Below, in pieces: positions 22,744 to 31,602 of a stretch of 58,868 nt of DNA. Source of the stretch: Acidovorax facilis (GTDB lineage Bacteria > Pseudomonadota > Gammaproteobacteria > Burkholderiales > Burkholderiaceae_C); NCBI RefSeq assembly GCF_023913775.1, contig NZ_JAMXAX010000020.1, positions 1 through 58,868 of the forward strand, in the 5' to 3' direction. How positions within the stretch are numbered: position 1 is the first letter of the stretch; each line of letters begins with the position of its first letter. Under the pieces are notes generated by a model. It was not told the origin of the DNA and did no database searches. It saw only the letters and a program-made list of their open reading frames with translations. A program made the translations under genes and the position numbers.

Positions 22744-25700
22744 CTACTTGGCCACGTAATCGTGCGGCGGGTGCAGCGGATGCTCAGGCTCCTCGGCAGC
22801 CACGGCCGTGTTCGCCCCCGGCACTGCCTTGCGTGCAAACAGGGTGTACATGGTGGGCACCACAAAGATCGTGAGCAGCGTGCCCAGCGACATGCCCCCC
22901 ACAATCACCCAGCCGATCTGCGTGCGCGTCTCGGCGCCCGCGCCTGAAGCCAGCGCGAGCGGGATGGCTCCCAGCACCATGGCGCCGGTGGTCATCAGGA
23001 TGGGGCGCAGGCGCTGGGCCGAGGCCTTGACGAGCACATCCACCATCTCCATGCCTTGCTCGCGCAGCTGGTTGGTGAACTCCACGATCAAGATGCCGTG
23101 TTTGGTGATGAGCCCCACCAGCGTGATCAGCCCGATCTGCGAATACACGTTGAGCGAGCCGCCACTCCACTTGAGGGCCAGCAGCGCACCAATCATCGAC
23201 AGCGGCACCGAGACCATGATGACCAGCGGGTCGATGAAACTCTCGAACTGCGCGGCCAGCACCAGGAAGATAAAGACCAAAGCCAGTACGAAGACGATGC
23301 CCAGCGCCCCCTGCGAGCTCTTGAACTCGCGCGAGGTGCCGTTGAGTTCGGTGGTGTAGCCGGGCTTGAGCACTTTCGCCGCCGTGGCATCCATGAAGCT
23401 CAGCGCCTCGCCCAGCGAGTAGTCAGGCGACAGGTTAGCTGTGATGGTGGCTGAGCGGCGTTGACCAAAGTGGTTCAGCTCGCGCGGGCTCACGCTTTCG
23501 CGCACGTTGACCAGGCTGGACAGCGGGATCATGGCTTCGTTGCGGCCGCGCACGTAGATGGTGTCGATGTTCTCGGGCGTGGTGCGGCCCCTGGCCTCGG
23601 TCTGCACGATCACGTCGTACTGCTCGGCATCGCGCTTGTAGCGCGTCACTGTGCGCCCTCCCAGCATGGTCTCGATGGCCTTGGCCACCACGTCCACGCT
23701 CACGCCCAGGTCGGCGGCGCGTTCGCGGTTGACTTCGATGCGCAGCTCGGGCTTGTTCAGCCGCAGGTCCACGTCGGGGCCGACGATGCCGGGGTTCTGC
23801 GCGATCTCGGCCATGAAGGCGTTGGTGACGGCGTTGAGGTTTTCGTAGCTGTCCGAGGTCTGGATCACGTAGGTGAGCGGACGCGAGCGAAAGCCCTGAC
23901 CCAGTGACGGCGGCGTGATGAGAAAGGCGTTGACGCCGGGCAAGCCCGACACCTTGGGCTGCAGTTCGCGCGCCAGCTCCAGCGTGGTGCGGTCACGCTT
24001 CTCCCAATCCACAGTGCGGTAGATCACGCTGCCCTGGGCCACAGTGGGGTTGCCGATGTTGGCGAAGATGCGGTCGAACTCGGGGTAGTCCTGGCCGATC
24101 TTTTCCAGCTCCAGTGCGTAGCGGTTTGTGTAGTCCAGCGTGGCGCCGTCGGGGGCGGTGACGCTGGCCAGGATGGTGCCTCGGTCTTCCAGCGGCGAAA
24201 GCTCTTGCCGCATGCTGGGGTACACCACCACCAGCGCCGCACCACTCACCGCCATCACCGCCAGCACGATCCAGCGGGCCTGGAAGATGGCGCCGCGCAC
24301 GCCCCCGCGCTCGCTGCCCTTGGCCGACCAGCGGGCCGTCACCAGCCACCGCAAAAGGCGGCCATAAGCGTCTGACAGCGCCGTGAGCCAGCGCTCCATC
24401 GAGCGGTCGAACCAGTTGGGCTTCGGGTTGTGCTTGAGCAGTAGCGAACACATCATGGGTGACAGCGTCAGCGCCACGAAGCCGGACACCACCACCGCGC
24501 CCGCCAAGGCCAATGCGAATTCCACAAACAACCGGCCCGTGCGGCCCGGGGTAAAGGCCAGCGGGGCATACACCGCCACCAGCGTGAGCGTCATGGCCAC
24601 GATGGCAAAGCCGATTTCGCGCGCGCCCTTGATGGCGGCTGAGAACGGGTCCAGCCCTTCCTCGATGTGGCGGTAGATGTTCTCCAGCATCACGATGGCA
24701 TCGTCCACCACCAGGCCGATGGCCAGCACCAGCGCCAGCAACGTGAGGGTGTTGATCGAAAAACCCGCCAGCGACATCAGCGCAAAACTGCCCACCAGGC
24801 TCACCGGGATGGTGATGATGGGAATGATGGACGCGCGGAAGGTACGCAAGAAGACAAAGATCACCAGGGCCACCAGCACCACGGCCTCGGCAATGGTGGT
24901 GTAGACGCTTTTGATGGACCGGTCGATGAACAGCGAGTTGTCGTTGGCAATGTCGATGCCGATGTCCGGTGGCAGGTCGGCCTTGAGCGTGGGCAGCATG
25001 GCGCGCACGCCCTGCGACAGCTCCAGCGGGTTCGCGGTGGCCTGGCGGATCACGCCCACGGAAATGGCTTCGCGCCCGTTCAGGCGCACGCGGCTGCGGT
25101 CGCTGGCGGCGCCCTCTTCCACCCGCGCGACGTCGCGGATACGGACCGGGAAGCCGTTCACGGTGCGGATCACCACCTCGGAAAACTGCGACGGCGTGGC
25201 CAGGTCGGTCTGCGAGGTGACGCTGAACTCGCGCTGCTGCGACTCGATGCGACCTGCGGGCAGCTCCAGGTTGTTGCGGCGGATGGCGTCTTCCACGTCC
25301 TGCGTGGTCAGGCGGTAGCCCGCCAAACGCTCGGGGTCCAGCCACACGCGCATGGCGTATTTCCGCTCGCCGTAGATGGGCACATCGGCCACACCGGTCA
25401 CCGTCTGCAGCCGGGGCTTGACGATGCGGTTGATGAGGTCGTTGATCTCCAGCGGTGTGCGTGTCTCGCTGCTGAAAGCCAGCCACATCACGGGCGAGGC
25501 ATCGGCCTCCACCTTGGCGATCACGGGCTCATCCACAGCATCGGGCAGGCGGTTGCGCACCCGCGCGGTGCGGTCGCGCACCTCGGCGGCGGCGTTGTCG
25601 GCGTCTTTTTCGAGGCGAAAGCGCACGCTGATCTGGCTTTGCTCGGCCCGGCTGATGGAGGTGATGACGTCCACCGCGTCAATGCCCGCAATGGAGTCTT

Positions 25701-25902
25701 CGAGCGGCTTGGTGACCTGGGATTCGATCACCTCGGCCGACGCGCCCGCATAACGCACGCTGACGGTGACCACGGGTTCGTCGATCTTGGGGTATTCGCG
25801 CACCGACAGGCGCGTGAAGCTCACGGCGCCGATCAGCAGCACCAGCAGCGAGAGCACGGTCGCAAAGACCGGTCGGCGTATCGATATTTCAGCGAGTTGC
25901 AT
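22744..25902 (-). CDS. RND efflux transporter, inner-membrane component (HAE1 type)
   Basis: A 1052-residue RND pump, full length for the AcrB/MexB superfamily. It begins with the typical I-S-I-R-R-P-V-F-A-T-V-L helix. The proton-relay Asp pair is in G-L-V-V-D-D-A-I-V-M-L-E-N near residue 400, and the second half repeats the fold with G-L-I-T-K-H-G-I-L-I-V-E-F. Two large periplasmic loops follow the first and seventh helices. It uses proton influx to export drugs or other amphiphiles through a tripartite complex. The adaptor gene lies 22 bases upstream on the same strand; no outer-membrane channel gene is in the window, so one must be supplied from elsewhere. Confidence 0.94.
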   Translation of the reverse strand: MQLAEISIRRPVFATVLSLLVLLIGAVSFTRLSVREYPKIDEPVVTVSVRYAGASAEVIESQVTKPLEDSIAGIDAVDVITSISRAEQSQISVRFRLEKDADNAAAEVRDRTARVRNRLPDAVDEPVIAKVEADASPVMWLAFSSETRTPLEINDLINRIVKPRLQTVTGVADVPIYGERKYAMRVWLDPERLAGYRLTTQDVEDAIRRNNLELPAGRIESQQREFSVTSQTDLATPSQFSEVVIRTVNGFPVRIRDVARVEEGAASDRSRVRLNGREAISVGVIRQATANPLELSQGVRAMLPTLKADLPPDIGIDIANDNSLFIDRSIKSVYTTIAEAVVLVALVIFVFLRTFRASIIPIITIPVSLVGSFALMSLAGFSINTLTLLALVLAIGLVVDDAIVMLENIYRHIEEGLDPFSAAIKGAREIGFAIVAMTLTLVAVYAPLAFTPGRTGRLFVEFALALAGAVVVSGFVALTLSPMMCSLLLKHNPKPNWFDRSMERWLTALSDAYGRLLRWLVTARWSAKGSERGGVRGAIFQARWIVLAVMAVSGAALVVVYPSMRQELSPLEDRGTILASVTAPDGATLDYTNRYALELEKIGQDYPEFDRIFANIGNPTVAQGSVIYRTVDWEKRDRTTLELARELQPKVSGLPGVNAFLITPPSLGQGFRSRPLTYVIQTSDSYENLNAVTNAFMAEIAQNPGIVGPDVDLRLNKPELRIEVNRERAADLGVSVDVVAKAIETMLGGRTVTRYKRDAEQYDVIVQTEARGRTTPENIDTIYVRGRNEAMIPLSSLVNVRESVSPRELNHFGQRRSATITANLSPDYSLGEALSFMDATAAKVLKPGYTTELNGTSREFKSSQGALGIVFVLALVFIFLVLAAQFESFIDPLVIMVSVPLSMIGALLALKWSGGSLNVYSQIGLITLVGLITKHGILIVEFTNQLREQGMEMVDVLVKASAQRLRPILMTTGAMVLGAIPLALASGAGAETRTQIGWVIVGGMSLGTLLTIFVVPTMYTLFARKAVPGANTAVAAEEPEHPLHPPHDYVAK

Positions 25903-25924
25903 GGCAGTCCTGGAACTTCATCGA

Positions 25925-27385
25925 TCACGCAGGATGGCGTGGGCTGCCTTGTGGTGCGCGGCCGGGCCTGCCCGCAAGCTGGCAAGGATTAGGGCCGGGC
26001 AACGGCGCCACTACGGCATTGGCCGATGCTGCAGTGGCAGTGGCAGCGGCGGCGGTAGCAGCATTGGCAACGGGTGCGGTTGCCATCGGCTGCGCCGCTG
26101 CCCGGGGGCTGCTGGCGCTGCCAGCCCCGGTGGGCGCTGGTGCATCGGTTGGTGCCACGGCACCTGCAGCACGGTCTGCACCTGCCGCCCCGGCCGAGGC
26201 GGCTGCGCGCGCTGGTGATGGCGCACCGCCATTGCTCTGTTTGCCTGGCTTGCCCAGTTCCACCACACGCACTGGGGTGCCATCCTTTTGGATGCGCTGC
26301 TGGCCTGCAGTCACCACCACATCTCCCATGACCAGACCATCCACCACTTCCACAAACCCGGGGGTGCGCGCACCCAGCTTGACAGGTGTGCGCCGCGCCA
26401 CGCGGCTGCCAGGCTCCTTGCCATCCACAATCTTGAACACATACGGGCTGCTGCCGTCGGGCACGATGGCTTCCTCGGGGATCACCCGGGCATCGCTGCG
26501 CTCTGAAAACACGGCCGTCACGCGCGCAAACATGCCGGGGCGCAGTTGCAGGCGCCGGTTGTCAATGCAGCCGCGCACCACCACCGAGCGGCCATCGGCG
26601 TCAATCTGGGGGTTGATGGCCTGCACCACGGCGCTGTAGCGCACGCCGGGCAAGGCGTCGAACGCCACCTGGGCGGTCTGGCCCGTGCGGACCTTGCTCT
26701 GCAAACGCTCGGGCAAGCGGAAGTCCACATACACCACATCCAGGTCTTCGACATTGACGATGTCGGCACCGTCCTTGAGGTAGTCGCCCACGTTCACCCC
26801 GCGAATACCGGCGATGCCGTCAAACGGCGCCACGATCTTCAGGCGCGAGGCCGTGGCCTGCGCCAAGGACAATTTGGCCCGCGCCACTTCGAGGTTGGCG
26901 GCACTTTCATCGACCGAACGCTGGCTAATGAAGCCCTGGGCCACCAGTTCCTGATTGCGTTTGTGGTTGGCCTGGGCGATGGAGAGCTCGGCTTGGCTCT
27001 GCTGCACCTGGGCGCGGGGCAACTGGTCGTCAAACTGCACCAGCACCTGCCCGCGCCGCACGCGCTCGCCGTCGCGAAAGTTGAGCGCCGTGATGCGACC
27101 GCTCACCTCGGGGCGCAGCACCACGCTCTGGCGCGACCGCAGACTGCCCACGGCCTCGGCATCGTCGCGCAAGGCCATCTGCCGCACGGCCACGGCCTCT
27201 ACCGCCACGGGGCGGCCTGCGCCCCCACCCTTGGCCGCCGCACCAGCCGGCGCGGCGCTACCCCTGCCGTCGGCAGGCGCCTCGCTGCGCACGGACTGGG
27301 CCGGCTTCTGAAGCCACCAGGCTGCGCCCGACGCGGCAGCGATGCCGATGACAGCGAAAACGATGTATTTGTTCTTGGACGCCAT
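25925..27385 (-). CDS. RND efflux periplasmic adaptor (membrane fusion protein)
   Basis: A 486-residue adaptor with an N-terminal membrane anchor (residues 7-25) and no lipobox. The order is barrel-sandwich half motif, alpha-helical hairpin (Q-Q-S-Q-A-E-L-S-I-A-Q-A-N-H-K-R and A-A-N-L-E-V-A-R-A-K-L), second lipoyl half (V-A-P-F-D-G-I-A-G) and beta-barrel domains ending near residue 380. The last 100 residues or so are a low-complexity tail rich in Ala, Pro, Gly and Thr, unusual for the family. It bridges the inner-membrane pump to an outer-membrane channel. It is the first gene of the efflux operon. Confidence 0.92.
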   Translation of the reverse strand: MASKNKYIVFAVIGIAAASGAAWWLQKPAQSVRSEAPADGRGSAAPAGAAAKGGGAGRPVAVEAVAVRQMALRDDAEAVGSLRSRQSVVLRPEVSGRITALNFRDGERVRRGQVLVQFDDQLPRAQVQQSQAELSIAQANHKRNQELVAQGFISQRSVDESAANLEVARAKLSLAQATASRLKIVAPFDGIAGIRGVNVGDYLKDGADIVNVEDLDVVYVDFRLPERLQSKVRTGQTAQVAFDALPGVRYSAVVQAINPQIDADGRSVVVRGCIDNRRLQLRPGMFARVTAVFSERSDARVIPEEAIVPDGSSPYVFKIVDGKEPGSRVARRTPVKLGARTPGFVEVVDGLVMGDVVVTAGQQRIQKDGTPVRVVELGKPGKQSNGGAPSPARAAASAGAAGADRAAGAVAPTDAPAPTGAGSASSPRAAAQPMATAPVANAATAAAATATAASANAVVAPLPGPNPCQLAGRPGRAPQGSPRHPA

Positions 27386-27519
27386 GGATCAATGAAGCGG
27401 GTGATGTGGGGAAGGCAGCCAAACAATGTATCAGTGCGTGTCTTGCGCTGCAGCAAACCTTGGCATACCCACAAGGGCAATTGCGGCAGATTTACGCAGG
27501 CTTTACATGCTGCAGAGAC

Positions 27520-27545
27520 AAAAAAAGCCCCGGAGGGGGCTTCTG
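27520..27545 (-). terminator. Rho-independent terminator after rnhA
   Basis: Stem AAGCCCC (27525-27531) and GGGGCTT (27536-27542) with a GGAG loop; on the minus strand it is followed by seven T. It lies 44 bases beyond the rnhA stop. Confidence 0.8.
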
Positions 27546-27588
27546 ATGCCGTGGTGCACAGACGCTGCGCACCGATAGATGCCCACCG

Positions 27589-28038
27589 TCACCCACGCCC
27601 CAGGGCTTTTTCGACACCCCGGTTGGCCAGTGCATCGGCCCGCTCGTTGCCTGGATCGCCCGAATGCCCCTTTACCCAGCGCCATTCGATGCGGTGGCCA
27701 GCCGTGCTCACCAGCGCGTCCAGCCGCTGCCACAGCTCCACGTTCTTGACCGGCTGCTTGGAGGCCGTGCGCCATCCCTTCGCCTTCCAGCCGTGAATCC
27801 ACTCGGTGATGCCCTTGCGTACATATTCGCTGTCGAGGTACAGCGTCACGGCGCAGGGGCGCTTCAAGGCCGACAGCGCCTCGATCACGGCCATCAGCTC
27901 CATGCGGTTGTTGGTGGTGCCCAGCTCACCCCCAAAAAGCTCTTTTTCTGTCGATCCCGAACGCAACCATGCACCCCATCCCCCAGGGCCGGGGTTGCCC
28001 TTGCAGGCGCCATCTGTGTATATCTCTACCTGGTTCAA
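27589..28038 (-). CDS. rnhA: Ribonuclease HI
   Basis: A 149-residue RNase HI that cuts the RNA strand of RNA-DNA hybrids. The catalytic acids are visible: D9 in [12 protein letters not shown]47 in N-N-R-M-E-L, D69 in Y-L-D-S-E-Y and the final Asp in G-N-E-R-A-D. W-V-K-G-H-S-G is the conserved His loop. The start is the TTG at 28038, inferred because it gives the exact family N-terminus and overlaps the stop of the upstream methyltransferase (TTGA). No ATG fits. It should be translationally coupled to the methyltransferase gene, which is frameshifted in this sequence. Confidence 0.93.
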   Translation of the reverse strand: MNQVEIYTDGACKGNPGPGGWGAWLRSGSTEKELFGGELGTTNNRMELMAVIEALSALKRPCAVTLYLDSEYVRKGITEWIHGWKAKGWRTASKQPVKNVELWQRLDALVSTAGHRIEWRWVKGHSGDPGNERADALANRGVEKALGRG

Positions 28039-28905
28039 ACTGTGTTCCTGTCTCTGTCGTCGCTGTCTGTGAATATGCGCGAGGTGCTGCCCGTTGCACC
28101 CGCCGGGCCTGCCCGGTTGGCAATGGGCACTGTGGAGGCGGCACGCTGTCGGCTGGACCGCCAGGCGGGCTCCAGCAACCGCATGCCGTGAACCCGCTTG
28201 ACCGCCACCAGAAAATAGGCCGCGCCAAAAATAGGCCACCACCGCTCGCCCAACGGGTCCATGAAGCCAAAACGCTCCAGCCACTGGGTGCTGCGCACCG
28301 CCGGACGATAACAGCCAAACCGGGCCGACTCGACCTCAAAACTCAAAAGCCTGAGCCAGTCGCGCAAGCGCCGGTAGCCAATGAACTCGCCCACATCCGG
28401 CAGGTACAAAGTGCCCCCCGCCCAGACGCTGGATCATGCGGGCACGCCACTGGCGCAGCCCCCACAGGCTGGTCGGGTTCAGCCCGCTGATGACCACCCG
28501 GCCCTCGGGCACGAGCACGCGCTCCACTTCACGCAGGGCGGCGTGGGGGTCAATGCTCAACTCAAGGGTATGGGGCAGCACCAGCAGATCCAGGCTCGCT
28601 GCCGCAAACGGCAAGGCCACGGGCTCTGTCAGCAGATCCACCGCGCGGCGCTGCAGGGGGGCATCGCCATTACCGGTCTCCAGAAAGGCGATGGAACCCC
28701 GCACCGCCTCCTGCCCCAGCGCCAGCCATTGGTGCGGCATGCGGTTGGTGCGAAGGCCATCCAGCAAGGGCATTCCAAGCTGCAGGCTGTGGTAGCCAAA
28801 GATATCGGCCACCGCCTCATCGAAGCGCGCCTGCTCCCACGCCAGCAGGTACCGGCCCGGCGGGGAATCGAACCAGTGGTGCAAACCTATAATTTGATCG
28901 CTCAT
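28035..28905 (-). pseudogene. SAM-dependent methyltransferase-like gene, frameshifted
   Basis: Two frames (28336-28905 and 28035-28409) together encode one methyltransferase of about 289 residues of a type found beside rnhA and gloB in Burkholderiales. The first part ends with G-L-N-P-T-S-L-W-G-L and R-M-I-Q-R-L-G-G-G; the second continues T-L-Y-L-P-D-V-G-E-F-I-G-Y-R-R-L-R-D-W-L. Deleting one base from the C6 run at 28414-28419 joins them exactly. The glycine-rich SAM motif I is weak, as often in this group. The start ATG at 28905 overlaps the start codon of divergent gloB. A sequencing error cannot be excluded. Confidence 0.78.
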
Positions 28906-29680
28906 GAACTTGCTGCCGCTGCCCGCCTTTACCGACAACTACATCTGGATGCTGCACGACGGCCGCCAGGCGATCGTTGTGGACCCGGGAGATTCCGCGC
29001 CTGTGCTGCAGGCCCTGCAGCACCTTGGCGTGCAGTTGAAGGCCATTCTAGTCACGCACCACCATGCCGATCATGTCGGCGGTGTGGATGCCGTGCGCAG
29101 CGCCACCGGCGCCGTGGTCTACGGCCCCGCACGCGAGAAAATCCCCGAGCCGCTGCACCGCCTAGCGCACGGTGATGCCGTGGAAACCATGGGGCTTCGG
29201 TTCGAAGTCATTGATGTGCCCGGCCATACCGCTGGCCACATTGCCTACTACTGCCCCGACATCGACGGGGAGCCCCTGCTGTTCTGCGGCGACACGCTTT
29301 TTTCGGGCGGCTGTGGCCGGCTGTTTGAAGGCACGCCTGCCCAAATGCTGAACTCCCTGGACCAGCTGGCGGTGTTGCCCGGCAACACCCGCGTATGCTG
29401 CACCCACGAGTACACCCTCTCCAACCTGAAATTTGCGCGGGCCGTGGAACCCGGCAATGCGGCATTGCTCCACTACAGCAGCCAATGTGAAGCACTGCGG
29501 GCCCGCCACCAGCCCACACTGCCGTCGCGCATGGCCCTAGAGCAAGACGTCAACCCCTTCCTGCGCGTGCGACAGCCTGCAGTGGCCCAGGCGGCCCATG
29601 GCTACGACGCAAAGGTGAATCAAGACGATGCCGTGGCGGTACTGGCCGCACTGCGTCAATGGAAAAACGAGTTTCGATGA
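28904..29680 (+). CDS. gloB: Hydroxyacylglutathione hydrolase (glyoxalase II)
   Basis: A 258-residue metallo-beta-lactamase-fold hydrolase that releases D-lactate and glutathione from S-lactoylglutathione, the last step of methylglyoxal detoxification. The metal-binding motif is T-H-H-H-A-D-H (H52, H54, D56, H57), with H-T-A-G-H, F-C-G-D-T-L-F and C-C-T-H-E-Y-T as the other ligands. The C-terminal helical domain has the R-x-x-N-P-F-L-R segment (N-P-F-L-R-V-R) that binds glutathione. Its start codon overlaps that of the divergent methyltransferase gene, and its stop overlaps the start of the transglycosylase gene (ATGA). Confidence 0.95.
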   Translation: MNLLPLPAFTDNYIWMLHDGRQAIVVDPGDSAPVLQALQHLGVQLKAILVTHHHADHVGGVDAVRSATGAVVYGPAREKIPEPLHRLAHGDAVETMGLRFEVIDVPGHTAGHIAYYCPDIDGEPLLFCGDTLFSGGCGRLFEGTPAQMLNSLDQLAVLPGNTRVCCTHEYTLSNLKFARAVEPGNAALLHYSSQCEALRARHQPTLPSRMALEQDVNPFLRVRQPAVAQAAHGYDAKVNQDDAVAVLAALRQWKNEFR

Positions 29681-31197
29681 AAATTTTGCACATCGCCTGC
29701 CTGGCGTGCGCGCTCTGGCTCACGGGCTGCGCCACCACCGGGCCTTCGCAGAACAGCGCGGCCGACAGCGCACCCTCCACGTCCACCGGTGCACCACCCC
29801 GGACCGCCCACACCCCCGTCATTCCCAACGGCCCGCTCCGGCCCATCACCGCCGCGCAGGCCTCCAGCGGCGAGGTCGCCTCGCTCTCGGCCCCCGCCGA
29901 CCTGTGGGACCGCATCCGCCGGGGCTTTGCCATGCCCGACCTGCAGCACGAACTGGTGCAGGACCGCGAGCAGTGGTACGCCACGCGACCCGACTACATG
30001 CAGCGCATGACCGAGCGCTCCAGCAAGTACCTTTTCCATATCGTTGAAGAGTTGGAGCGACGCGGCATGCCCACCGAGCTGGCGCTGCTGCCCTACATCG
30101 AAAGCGCGTTCAACCCGCAGGCTGTGTCCAGCGCCAAGGCGGCCGGCATGTGGCAGTTCATGCCCGCCACGGGCAACTATTTCGACCTCAAGCAGAACGC
30201 CTTCCGCGACGACCGCCGCGATGTGCTCGCATCCACGCGCGCTGCACTCGACTACCTGCAAAAGCTCTACGGCATGTTTGGCGACTGGCACCTGGCCCTG
30301 GCCGCCTACAACTGGGGCGAAGGCAGCGTAGGCCGGGCCATTGCCCGCAACCAGAAGCAGGGGCTGGGCACCAGCTACACCGACCTGAACATGCCGGCCG
30401 AAACCCGCATGTATGTGCCCAAGCTGCAGGCCGTGAAGAACATCGTAGCCAACCCCGAGGCCTTCCGCACCGAGCTGCCCCTCATCGAAAACCACCCCTA
30501 TTTCCAGACGGTGGACATCACCCATGACATCGACGTTGCGCTGGTGGCCACGCTGGCAGGCATTCGCGAGGAAGATTTTCGCGCGCTGAACCCGTCGTTC
30601 AACAAGCCTGTCATTCTGGCTGCCGGTACGCCACAAATCCTGCTGCCCTGGGACAACGCCAAGGTGTTCCAGCGCAACCTTGAAGCGCGCCGCGAGGGCC
30701 AGTATGCAAGCTGGACCGTGTGGTCCGTGCCCTCCACCATGACGGTCTCCGAAGCCGCACAGCGGGCAGGCATGAGCGAGAACGACCTGCGCAGCATCAA
30801 CAACATTCCTCCCCGCATGCTGATCAAGGCAGGCTCGGCGTTGATGGTCCCGCGTTCATCCGCCATCCGGCAGGACGTCTCTTCGCACCTGGCAGACAAC
30901 GGCCAGGTCGCTTTCTCGCCAGAGATCGTGACCCGCCGCACCACGGTGCGGGCCCGCAAGGGTGAAACCGTGGCCAGCATTGCCCGGCGCTACAAGCTCA
31001 GCGCTGCCAGCGTGGCCGACTGGAACGACGTGCGCGCCAGTGCGGCCTTCAAGCTGGGCGAGCAGGTGGTCGTGTACCTGCCCGTGCGACAAGCCACGCA
31101 GGCGCGTGGCACGGTGGCCCGCTCCGGTTCTGGCAAGCGCTCCGCTGCTGCGCCTGTACGCCGAGGGGGAACCCCCTCCAAGGTCAAGCGCCGCTAA
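29677..31197 (+). CDS. mltD: Membrane-bound lytic murein transglycosylase D with LysM domains
   Basis: A 506-residue lipoprotein. The signal peptide ends in the lipobox L-T-G-C (C18). The SLT domain, at about 110-260, has the catalytic E142 in L-P-Y-I-E-S-A-F-N-P, then A-A-G-M-W-Q-F-M-P and A-A-Y-N-W-G-E-G. Two LysM peptidoglycan-binding domains follow, at about 345-395 and 425-470. The tail is rich in Arg, Ser and Gly. It cleaves peptidoglycan with formation of 1,6-anhydromuramic acid at the outer membrane. The ATG at 29677 overlaps the gloB stop; an ATG at 29659 would extend the protein before the signal peptide and is less likely. Confidence 0.93.
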   Translation: MKILHIACLACALWLTGCATTGPSQNSAADSAPSTSTGAPPRTAHTPVIPNGPLRPITAAQASSGEVASLSAPADLWDRIRRGFAMPDLQHELVQDREQWYATRPDYMQRMTERSSKYLFHIVEELERRGMPTELALLPYIESAFNPQAVSSAKAAGMWQFMPATGNYFDLKQNAFRDDRRDVLASTRAALDYLQKLYGMFGDWHLALAAYNWGEGSVGRAIARNQKQGLGTSYTDLNMPAETRMYVPKLQAVKNIVANPEAFRTELPLIENHPYFQTVDITHDIDVALVATLAGIREEDFRALNPSFNKPVILAAGTPQILLPWDNAKVFQRNLEARREGQYASWTVWSVPSTMTVSEAAQRAGMSENDLRSINNIPPRMLIKAGSALMVPRSSAIRQDVSSHLADNGQVAFSPEIVTRRTTVRARKGETVASIARRYKLSAASVADWNDVRASAAFKLGEQVVVYLPVRQATQARGTVARSGSGKRSAAAPVRRGGTPSKVKRR

Positions 31198-31248
31198 AAC
31201 GCCATTGAAACGCCGCGAGCAACGCGCAAGAAGGCGTCACCAGGCGCC

Positions 31249-31401
31249 TCAGAACTTCAGCGAGTGCATGCCCAGCAGCCCGAGAATGCCCATGATGATG
31301 AGGTACAGCGCCACGATGGTGCTGAGCAGGCGGGGCATGACGAGGATGAGAATGCCCGCGATCAAAGAGACAAGCGGGCCGATGCTGAGGGTAAAAGACA
31401 T
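31249..31401 (-). CDS. DUF3096 small membrane protein
   Basis: A 50-residue protein. It begins M-S-F-T-L-S-I-G-P-L-V-S-L-I-A-G, followed by I-L-I-L-V-M-P-R-L-L and a second hydrophobic stretch with L-I-I-M-G-I-L-G-L-L-G. This is the typical DUF3096 pattern of two short membrane helices around an M-P-R-L-L turn. The ATG at 31401 is preceded by GGATTGCTCC. Function unknown. It is convergent with mltD. Bases 31402-31602, upstream of it, show nothing else I can support. Confidence 0.8.
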   Translation of the reverse strand: MSFTLSIGPLVSLIAGILILVMPRLLSTIVALYLIIMGILGLLGMHSLKF

Positions 31402-31602
31402 GGAGCAATCCTGGTGAGGTAGATGACGGGTAGGCCGAGGCTACGGCAAACCGAACGCCGACGAATGTAAGCCATCTTCCCGACCCGGATGCCGAGGCAT
31501 TGCGACAGTGCGCGGCATCCACTGATCAATCTGGGTCGTGCACTGCCACCGCTCCCCTGCGGTTACCCCAAAAGTGGCCCAGCGGGTATCCGGCGCGCAA
31601 GC

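Noticed and set aside
24667..25992. 441-codon open frame opposite the RND pump gene
   Set aside because: It is antisense to a full-length conserved gene and shows no domain.
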